64,000 nt of DNA. Source: Lewinellaceae bacterium. Lineage in GTDB: Bacteria; Bacteroidota; Bacteroidia; Chitinophagales; Saprospiraceae. The position numbers and the translations under genes were made by a program. The notes beneath the pieces were generated by a model, which worked only from the letters and a program-made list of their open reading frames with translations, did no database searches and had not been told where the DNA came from. The stretch covers positions 268,640 to 332,639 of the forward strand of contig JADJWX010000010.1 in assembly GCA_016716135.1 (NCBI GenBank), read 5' to 3'. Position 1 is the stretch's first letter. Every line of letters starts with the position of its first letter. Positions 52,728 through 59,295 of the stretch are shown piece by piece.

Positions 52728-55364
52728 TCAGCCTTCCCGGCCCTGATTAATTTTATAGGCGCACACCGAATTCCGGTTTCCCGTTATCAATAGAAACAAA
52801 TCCGTATTGCCGGTAGAAATCATGCGCAGACTAAATGGCGTGCTGCCCGCCAGGGGGAATCCCGGATAAATGGTGCCTTGTGCACCGTTGAGTAAAAACA
52901 ATTGGCGTTTTTCCAGATTTAGTGCGCCCAGTTTGGCACAACAACCGGCATAAAACAATGTATCGGCAATGACCGGCAAGGTCAGTGCATTTTTTTGTTC
53001 GAAACGCTGATCATCATAACCCTGAAAAACAACCTCATTTCCCGACAACGTCGCATAATCTTTTCGGGCATCGCCAAATAATTGCTCAAATACCATACTT
53101 GAACGGTTTACTGCGTTGCCATTGCCAAGATTTAAGGTGAATGTTTGACCACTAAGACTGCAAACGTATGCTCGTCCATCCGCGCCGGTGCACACAATTC
53201 TTGGCGCTGCCGTACCGGAATCAAACTGTGGCGGATTGGCCGAAAAATTGCCCTCAAAATGCTTCGCAGGAAAGTGCTCGGAGCCATTTCGATTAAATAC
53301 CGACAGCTGCCCGCTCAAACTTAACACCGCCAGGTAATCTTTGGTGCCGTGTTTGAAATGAATCAACGGGTGCCTGACCCTGCCCACCCCGGCTTTGGGA
53401 TTCCAACCCGGAAGCGGTCTTCCAAATTGATCAAAACCATACAGGTTCCCGTTCTGGCAGGCAAGAAAAAATGCGTAGCGTTGATCGCCATCAAAGTCAA
53501 TGAGCGTAAGTCCGTTGATCGCCGGCGACTGAAGCCGGAGCGGGTAGCCGGTGAGTGGCTGACCTTCGTCATCTAAAATCCAAATTGCATCTGCCGTGTT
53601 GAGCAAATAACAATTCGTGCCATTTTTGTAATAATCTATGCCCAAAATTGCCGATTGGACCGGCCAGCCAAGTTGTTTTCGCCAGAGCACGGTACCGTTG
53701 GCATTCAGCCGGTACAATTGGAACTGATCATCCTGAATCAGGATCGCCAGGCCGTTTTCCGCATTCGCATCCGCCACCAGATATGGCGGTGTGATCGCGT
53801 CCCCCGCAAGTGGCGTCTTCCACAAAATTCCGGCATGCGATGCTGTTTCCCTCGGAATGGCATGTGCTACTTTGCTGTAAAACAAGTCGTTGTTTTCAAT
53901 ATTGACATCCAGCCCATATAAGCCGCTTGCGGCCAGAATGGCAATATCTTCCCGATTCGCGGTTATCCATTCCGGCCGTAATAATTGCCGTAAAAGTTGT
54001 GGCAGGAATGTTGCATTGAAGTAAAACAATCCGCTGCCCTTCGCCGCAATTTGCTGGTTCAGGAGTAAAAAGTCCGGTGCGCTGCTTAACGTTTGGTTTA
54101 CAATGTATTTGTCGATCACCAACTCAAGGGCCGACGAACTGGCGGCAAAAACCATGTAGTTTTGAATTTGTGCGCAAACTGGATTCGCAAATTTTCCCTG
54201 TTGAGCGCCAGGAAAATGCTCCAAGATGGACTGGCTGAGGAATTGGCGGATCTCGTAAGTTTGGTAATCATATTTTTTCAACGCGCCGGTTTGCGCGCCG
54301 TACGCATCGAGGCACCGGTTGGCAAGCGTGATATCCTGAACGGAAAAAACAAGGAATTGATCGTCCTGCATTTCCGGCGAAAATGGTTCGCTCACCACAT
54401 AAGCAAACTCATCGCCCGCCCACGGAAGGATGTATTTCTGAAAATCAACGTCAGCCTCAGGTTGCCCGGAAGTAAAAAACTGACCGAATGCCGGATTGTT
54501 TTTGAAAGCCATCCAGATCGCTAAAGTCGTATTGTCGGGTAAGATTGTGGCCAGGCCTTCGGATTTCCAACGGCCGCTGTCCAAACCTGTCAACGGCTTA
54601 TTTATCCTTCCCTGAAGGTTCCACTTTTGCCCCTTGCGGTATAGCGTAAGACAATTTGAATTTGCCGAAAGCCAGTGAGGCAATCCCTGCCAATAAGTTT
54701 TAAAAAAAGATTTAGCGCGCTCGGCAAGTACAGCGGAGCGGATACTTATTTGCAAATCGGCTTCCGGCGTATTGGCGTTTTTCAACCACCAGGGATCGCG
54801 GTCGTCCAACTGGAGCAAGGCGTCTTCAACCAGGTAAGAAAATCGCGAAACCAGCAGCAAGTTGCGTTTGGCCGCCACAACCAGCATCCCGGAATCCGGA
54901 AACTGGACGGAGTAAACCGTATGGCCCTTGAATTTCGAATCATAAATGCGATTTGCCGGATCAAAATATGCCCTAAGCCCATCCGGATCAACTTTTTGCT
55001 CCAGATCAATAAGTAATAGCGGGTGCAAACTATCCGCCGCCTGAAAGCTGAAGGCTGCTGCCAGTGCAGGTGTTTGCGTTTTCCCCGGTGGTAGTTTTTC
55101 CCCCTGAAACAGGCGTTGGGTTCGGGCAACATCCCGACGTAATACCCGGGTAAGACTGAGCCGGCCGGCCCATTCCGGCAGGTCAGCCCCTGGCTTGAGG
55201 AATTCAGCATTCCGGGCTGTCAGTACCAGGGCAGTTTGCGGAGGGATGCCTTCCAGTATATGATAAGTGCCGCGCAACCAGATCAGCAAACAAAAAACAA
55301 GGCCTGAAATGCTTAAAACAACTGCCGGGATGCGCCATTTTTTTAACCTGGAAAATTTATTCAT
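52728..55364 (-). CDS. large single-pass membrane protein with C-terminal propeller-like domain
   Basis: 878 residues from the ATG at 55364 (MNKFSRLKKW); a longer frame to 55424 is less likely. One TM near residues 10-32 (IPAVVLSISGLVFCLLIWL) follows a basic N-terminus. Residues ~40-540 resemble DUF3352-type proteins (TALVLTARNAEFL at the start; LLVSRFSYLVEDALLQL). Residues ~560-870 are repeats with FGRPLPGW, GNLYGFDQFG, GQLSVFNRNG and LTLIDFDGDQRYAF, which suggest a PQQ/FG-GAP-like propeller. The protein would face the periplasm. No function is assigned, and the DUF3352 resemblance is by memory. Confidence 0.6.
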   Translation of the reverse strand: MNKFSRLKKWRIPAVVLSISGLVFCLLIWLRGTYHILEGIPPQTALVLTARNAEFLKPGADLPEWAGRLSLTRVLRRDVARTQRLFQGEKLPPGKTQTPALAAAFSFQAADSLHPLLLIDLEQKVDPDGLRAYFDPANRIYDSKFKGHTVYSVQFPDSGMLVVAAKRNLLLVSRFSYLVEDALLQLDDRDPWWLKNANTPEADLQISIRSAVLAERAKSFFKTYWQGLPHWLSANSNCLTLYRKGQKWNLQGRINKPLTGLDSGRWKSEGLATILPDNTTLAIWMAFKNNPAFGQFFTSGQPEADVDFQKYILPWAGDEFAYVVSEPFSPEMQDDQFLVFSVQDITLANRCLDAYGAQTGALKKYDYQTYEIRQFLSQSILEHFPGAQQGKFANPVCAQIQNYMVFAASSSALELVIDKYIVNQTLSSAPDFLLLNQQIAAKGSGLFYFNATFLPQLLRQLLRPEWITANREDIAILAASGLYGLDVNIENNDLFYSKVAHAIPRETASHAGILWKTPLAGDAITPPYLVADANAENGLAILIQDDQFQLYRLNANGTVLWRKQLGWPVQSAILGIDYYKNGTNCYLLNTADAIWILDDEGQPLTGYPLRLQSPAINGLTLIDFDGDQRYAFFLACQNGNLYGFDQFGRPLPGWNPKAGVGRVRHPLIHFKHGTKDYLAVLSLSGQLSVFNRNGSEHFPAKHFEGNFSANPPQFDSGTAAPRIVCTGADGRAYVCSLSGQTFTLNLGNGNAVNRSSMVFEQLFGDARKDYATLSGNEVVFQGYDDQRFEQKNALTLPVIADTLFYAGCCAKLGALNLEKRQLFLLNGAQGTIYPGFPLAGSTPFSLRMISTGNTDLFLLITGNRNSVCAYKINQGREG

Positions 55365-55538
55365 CGGAGTATTCGGGAAAAGGATGTTTATGCTGAATTT
55401 GCCGGTTGTTTCACTTCGGGTCATCCCGAAGCATCGCTTTTAAATAAAGCCCAACCGGTTGAGCGGTTTTAAAATTGCAAAGCCAAATTACTTCGACTCG
55501 CTTTAAAAACAAGTCTTTTGCAGACCAACCAGAAAAAT

Positions 55539-55955
55539 ATGAATCATTCACGCTTGCATACAATCTTTTTTCAATGGACCGCAGCCCTGGGCGCATCGGC
55601 GGTGATTATCGGTGCTTTCGGAGCGCATGGGTTAAAACCACATTTATCCCCCTATCAGTTGGAGATTTTTGAAAAAGGTGTGCAATACCAATTTGTACAT
55701 GCACTAGCCCTATTTGGAACTGCATTGCTCATGAGCCGGAATACACCCAATAAATTGCTGCGCTGGAGTGCAAATTATTTCGTTGTGGGCATCTTTTTGT
55801 TTTCCGGCTCCCTGTACCTGCTGGCCTGCCGTGATTTGATTCCGATTTCCGTAGCCTGGGTCGGGCCGGTCACTCCTTTGGGCGGGCTTTGTTTTCTCGG
55901 TGGCTGGATAACGCTATTGCTGGCGGCTAAACAATTACAGGTAGAATCAACCTGA
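55539..55955 (+). CDS. DUF423 family membrane protein
   Basis: 138 residues from the ATG at 55539, which fits the start MNHSRLHTIFFQWTAALGAS. About four TM helices. The family marks are GASAVIIGAFGAHGLK, QYQFVHALALFGTAL, FLFSGSLYLLA and WVGPVTPLGGLCFLGGW. DUF423 (TMEM256-like) proteins have no established role. It is divergent from the 878-residue membrane protein and ends in a shared terminator at 55961. Confidence 0.9.
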   Translation: MNHSRLHTIFFQWTAALGASAVIIGAFGAHGLKPHLSPYQLEIFEKGVQYQFVHALALFGTALLMSRNTPNKLLRWSANYFVVGIFLFSGSLYLLACRDLIPISVAWVGPVTPLGGLCFLGGWITLLLAAKQLQVEST

Positions 55956-55960
55956 AAAAA

Positions 55961-55998
55961 AATTGCGAAGACAAGTCAGCAGACCTGCCTTCGCAATT
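55961..55998. terminator. bidirectional rho-independent terminator
   Basis: AATTGCGAAG (55961-55970) pairs with CTTCGCAATT (55989-55998), with an A-run to the left (eight T on the - strand). It serves the convergent DUF423 gene (+) and, most clearly, the M43 protease gene (-). Confidence 0.85.
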
Positions 55999-56032
55999 CT
56001 TGAGAATACCTTAATCCGGATTCTGTTTTTGC

Positions 56033-57583
56033 CTATTTCAAGACAGAAAGTTTACGCACGGCCTGACCCTCCCGGGTTTGCAACATGACCATGTACAAAC
56101 CGTTGCGCAGGTCGGTCACGGGGAGTTCAATCCTGTTATCGCCATTTTGAAAATGTACATTGGAGCGATTCAATATCTCCTGTCCGGTTGTTGTAAATAC
56201 CCGGATGTTGGCGTCGAATGCTTCCTCCGCTTGCACGAAAAGATTGGCGTTTTCGCCATTCCGAACCGGGTTGGGGGCAATCTGCCAGGCGGTGAGACCT
56301 TCAATGTCCCGGACTGCCGAAGTCCCGGTTGTTTTCAATGTACGCTGCCGTACGGCGGCGCAAGTGACATACTCGTTGATCGGGCGAACGCGCCAATAAT
56401 AGGTCCTGTTTGGCAGCAGCGTGGTAACCAATTTGGAATTGGTGTTCACCATGAAACTCTGCGCAAAAGGGGTGGCATAGGTGCTCACCAGGTCAAACTC
56501 AAGCAAATACCACGTAGCCTCCGGCAAATCTTGCCATTCTACCAATACCTCGTCATAATAAGGGACAGTAGCGCCGGCAGCCGGAGAAACAAGCAGGTTG
56601 GTTGGTGTATTGATTTCGAGTGCCGGCGGTGTGTAATTATTGTCCAGGTAATTGCGCGCGGAGGAGTTAAGATCTGCCACCATGACGTTTTTCTGCTGAG
56701 TGGTAAACACGTAAGCGCTGCAATTATTAAAATAACTCATCATGTTGTTCTCCATGGGTACTACATCAACATTGCTGGGGTCTTTAGCGCCGCCATCATA
56801 ATTACAGTCGTCATTATCAAAGAGACCAAAGTTGTAATCGGGCGGCGTGTCACAAATCTTATCTGCTGCTGTACTGCAATTCGATCCGCTCATACGCTCA
56901 GTTGGAACCCCGCCCGGAGATATTGATGGAGCAATAGGCCAGGTGGGGTCGGTCGAATCGAAGGGGTTGCTTTCCCAGCCCAAAAAAGTATGGGCCAGGC
57001 TAAAAAAGTGGCCAACTTCGTGTGGCAACGTGCTGTTGGAGCTTGCACCGCTGATTTGGTCTTTGCGGCTCACAACCCAATCCCTTGGAATATTGTAGTA
57101 CGCCAGCGTAATACCAGGACTATTATTGCTCGAAACGGCTTCGTCCACAATGTAGACATTCAGGGCGTTCGGATGCCGATTGGATTGCATGGTAAACCAA
57201 CTGTCCTGGTTACTGTAAACATTTGTAGCGTTGATGGAATAGTTGAAAATAGTATTTTGCGTGGGGTGTGCGCGGAGGTAAAAACGGATGTCTGCTGTAG
57301 AAAACGCTTCATTGAGCGCACACAACTGGTCCAGCACCAAGCGTTCTTTAACTTTTCCCTCCCCATTCGCATCACCAACCAGGTGAAAATAAACAGGGAC
57401 ATATTGAACAGCGCCCCGGTCTGTAACACCGCCGGCATTTGCGGTTTCAATATTGGCCAACAGGCGGTGCTCGTACAAGCGTTGGTCTTCAGTGCTGTTT
57501 CCGCAAACGCCTAGCACTTGCTGGGCGTATAGTCCGGTGGCAAACAAGGAGCCTACAGCAAGCAATAACATTAATTTTTTCAT
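56033..57583 (-). CDS. M43-family zinc metalloprotease with T9SS type A sorting domain
   Basis: 516 residues. The signal peptide ends GLYAQQ. The pappalysin-type (M43) catalytic motif is HEVGHFFSLAHTF at residues 188-200 (His188, Glu189, His192, His198); an MMSYFNNCS Met-turn follows near 285. The N-terminal ~60-180 region has YVPVYFHLVGDANGEGKV and WFTMQSNRHPNALNVYIVDE. A fibronectin-like domain spans ~330-425 (ATVPYYDEVLVEWQDLPEAT). The T9SS type A sorting domain is the last ~85 residues (APNPVRNGENANLFV, VRKLSVLK). A secreted, cell-surface protease is expected. AAGG ahead of the ATG serves as ribosome site. Single gene with its own terminator. Confidence 0.92.
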   Translation of the reverse strand: MKKLMLLLAVGSLFATGLYAQQVLGVCGNSTEDQRLYEHRLLANIETANAGGVTDRGAVQYVPVYFHLVGDANGEGKVKERLVLDQLCALNEAFSTADIRFYLRAHPTQNTIFNYSINATNVYSNQDSWFTMQSNRHPNALNVYIVDEAVSSNNSPGITLAYYNIPRDWVVSRKDQISGASSNSTLPHEVGHFFSLAHTFLGWESNPFDSTDPTWPIAPSISPGGVPTERMSGSNCSTAADKICDTPPDYNFGLFDNDDCNYDGGAKDPSNVDVVPMENNMMSYFNNCSAYVFTTQQKNVMVADLNSSARNYLDNNYTPPALEINTPTNLLVSPAAGATVPYYDEVLVEWQDLPEATWYLLEFDLVSTYATPFAQSFMVNTNSKLVTTLLPNRTYYWRVRPINEYVTCAAVRQRTLKTTGTSAVRDIEGLTAWQIAPNPVRNGENANLFVQAEEAFDANIRVFTTTGQEILNRSNVHFQNGDNRIELPVTDLRNGLYMVMLQTREGQAVRKLSVLK

Positions 57584-57935
57584 ACCTTTTTAGAAAGCTA
57601 AATTTGGATTCGTCTAAGTAAACACGAAGTAAGTGCACAAAGTTAAGCAACAGCCGATTCCAAGTCTTGTCCGGGAGTGACATTTCTCGTTTCCAAATGA
57701 AATTATGCCGGAACTTCAAGGCTAAAAAACGGGGTGTTTCGCTAAAACAAAAAAGTGACCACCCAAGAAACTTTATCCTGAATGTCGGCGTTATATTGCC
57801 GATAATTTTGCGAGACTTAATTTTAAAGTAACGATTCCAAAGATTATTCCATTTACTTTTGCAAAGCAAACCCGAAATATGTGTCTTAATCGCCCAAATT
57901 TCCAATTCAATTTTGCAGAATTAAATTCTGTTGCC
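57584..57935. other. 352-bp intergenic region, divergent promoters
   Basis: No coding signal: short antisense and sense ORFs here have no family features. It contains the start regions of the divergent M43 protease gene (-) and the CotH-like gene (+). The only recognisable element is TACTTTTG at 57854-57861. A T- and A-rich block spans 57720-57850. Confidence 0.6.
57854..57861 (+). promoter_or_regulatory. candidate -7 box (TAnnTTTG)
   Basis: TACTTTTG matches the consensus and lies 74 bp upstream of the CotH-like gene. No TTTG at the standard distance; promoter status is moderate. Confidence 0.4.
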
Positions 57936-58970
57936 ATGACTATTAAAAAGAGAACCCGTGCCTGTTTCGGCATCGCCATACTGTTTCTTTTCTTATCGCA
58001 GTTCACATCTGCTCAGGAACGTAGTTACCCGCAAACTATATTTGAACATTTGACCAAAGAAGAGGGCGGAAAATTCACCTTGCAAACGGACTTGACCAGT
58101 ATCCTGGAAGACCGGAGAAAAGAGGAGTACACACCGGCGATCTTAATTGCCCCAACCGGAAAATCGTATGCCGTGAAAGTGCTTCCTAAAGGAAAATTCC
58201 GGCGGAGAAAGGCCGAGGTGCCCCCACTCAAAATTAAATTTCCCAAAAAGACGCTTCTGGCAGACGGTTTGGATACCCTGAATGAAATCAAGTTGATATT
58301 GCCTTGTTATGATTCCCGGGACGGCGACGAGCTTTTGGTCAAAGAATACCTGATTTACAAAATGTTTGAACATCTGACTCAAAATTGCGTCAAAGCGCGC
58401 TTGATTCAGGTCGAATTGCGCGATAGCCACGTGGAAAAAACACGCAAGGCGATGTTGGGTATTTTAGTGGAAGACAACGAGGAAACAGCCGCCCGCCTGA
58501 ACGGTGTTGAAGTAGAACAATATGGTATGCCGATGGACAGCATGCAATTGCAACAGGCTGCCCTGGTGGCCATGTTTCAATACATGATCGGCAATACCGA
58601 TTGGGATATTGCCATGCTTCGAAACGTTCGCCTGATCCGGCCCAGGCAGGCAGGTGGTGTTTTGATCATGCCCTATGATTTTGATTTTTCCGGGTTGGTA
58701 GGCGCGCCTTATGCCAGCCCTGCGTCGGAAAGCGGCCTGCAGACTGTTTTAGATCGCTTTCTGATGGCAAATGGTATTCCCAGAGAAGACTTGCGGCGCG
58801 CTGCCCAAACCCTGGCAGCTGCCAAAGATGATCTTTACGACATCTGTCATTCAAAGTATTTAACCCGGAGCACATCCAATAGTCTGAAAAGTTACCTGGA
58901 TACATTCTTCGACAGCATTGACAAGAATTTTGATGTGCCTGTCCGCAAAAGCTTCATAGGGTCCAGGTAA
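57936..58970 (+). CDS. secreted protein, possibly CotH kinase-like
   Basis: 344 residues from the ATG at 57936 (signal peptide MTIKKRTRACFGIAILFLFL, ending FTSAQ). The mature protein has LKIKFPKKTLLADGLDTLNE, LILPCYDSRDGDELLVKEYL, MFQYMIGNTDWDIAMLRNVR and VLIMPYDFDFSGLVGAPYA. The middle and end recall CotH-type spore-coat/secretion kinases, where an N-W/T-D and a later D-F-D act in catalysis; similarity is by eye only. Without the family confirmed, the function stays unknown. It stands between the M43 protease gene and tRNA-Ser. Confidence 0.6.
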   Translation: MTIKKRTRACFGIAILFLFLSQFTSAQERSYPQTIFEHLTKEEGGKFTLQTDLTSILEDRRKEEYTPAILIAPTGKSYAVKVLPKGKFRRRKAEVPPLKIKFPKKTLLADGLDTLNEIKLILPCYDSRDGDELLVKEYLIYKMFEHLTQNCVKARLIQVELRDSHVEKTRKAMLGILVEDNEETAARLNGVEVEQYGMPMDSMQLQQAALVAMFQYMIGNTDWDIAMLRNVRLIRPRQAGGVLIMPYDFDFSGLVGAPYASPASESGLQTVLDRFLMANGIPREDLRRAAQTLAAAKDDLYDICHSKYLTRSTSNSLKSYLDTFFDSIDKNFDVPVRKSFIGSR

Positions 58971-59032
58971 ACAGGTCTGCATCCGTAAAAACAAACTTTG
59001 TAAAATTGGCTGGGTGCACATTCGTATTTTTT

Positions 59033-59040
59033 TACCTTTG
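59033..59040 (+). promoter_or_regulatory. candidate -7 box before tRNA-Ser
   Basis: TACCTTTG matches TAnnTTTG and ends 10 bp before the 5' end of the tRNA, consistent with a start at about 59047. A TTG at 59006-59008 is farther than the usual -33 distance. Confidence 0.55.
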
Positions 59041-59050
59041 CGCCCACTTC

Positions 59051-59138
59051 GGAGGAGTGGCAGAGCTGGTTGATTGCACCGGTCTTGAAAACCGGCGTGC
59101 CCGAAAGGGTACCGGGGGTTCGAATCCCTCCTCCTCCG
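59051..59138 (+). tRNA. tRNA-Ser (anticodon UGA)
   Basis: 88 nt. The acceptor arm GGAGGAG (59051-59057) pairs with CTCCTCC (59131-59137), followed by discriminator G. The anticodon stem CCGGT/ACCGG encloses CTTGAAA with anticodon TGA, reading UCA (and UCG/UCU weakly) serine codons. A long variable arm (GTGCCCGAAAGGGTAC) confirms class II, type Ser. The T-arm has TTCGAAT. CCA is not encoded. Confidence 0.96.
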
Positions 59139-59142
59139 CTTC

Positions 59143-59180
59143 ATCCGCCGTAGCATTTGTAACGGCGGATTTTTTATTTT
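59143..59180 (+). terminator. rho-independent terminator of tRNA-Ser
   Basis: ATCCGCCGT (59143-59151) pairs with ACGGCGGAT (59162-59170), followed by TTTTTATTTT. It lies directly after the tRNA gene. Confidence 0.9.
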
Positions 59181-59232
59181 AAGTAAATGGATTCCGGGTT
59201 TTGTCTTCGAAAAACCCGGAATTTTTTTATTA

Positions 59233-59262
59233 TTTGCAGCCTCCTGTGCTTTCTTACCTTTG
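59233..59262 (+). promoter_or_regulatory. Bacteroidota promoter: TTTG-N18-TACCTTTG
   Basis: TTTG at 59233-59236, an 18-nt spacer, then TACCTTTG at 59255-59262, a full match to the -33/-7 pattern of Bacteroidota. The ATG of the vanadium-haloperoxidase-like gene lies 33 bp downstream of the box. Confidence 0.75.
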
Positions 59263-59295
59263 TTCTCATTCCGGCTCAAGATTCAACCGCAATTC

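Larger units (their letters stand above)
19158..57364 (-). other. KOPS-like octamers, right arm, on the - strand
   Basis: GGGNAGGG sites on the - strand, read as CCCTNCCC on +: GGGTAGGG at 19158-19165, 21825-21832, 25970-25977 and 40317-40324; GGGCAGGG at 53378-53385; GGGGAGGG at 57357-57364. One exception on the + strand is GGGGAGGG at 46608-46615. Together with the left arm these converge on the dif-like site. Confidence 0.65.
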
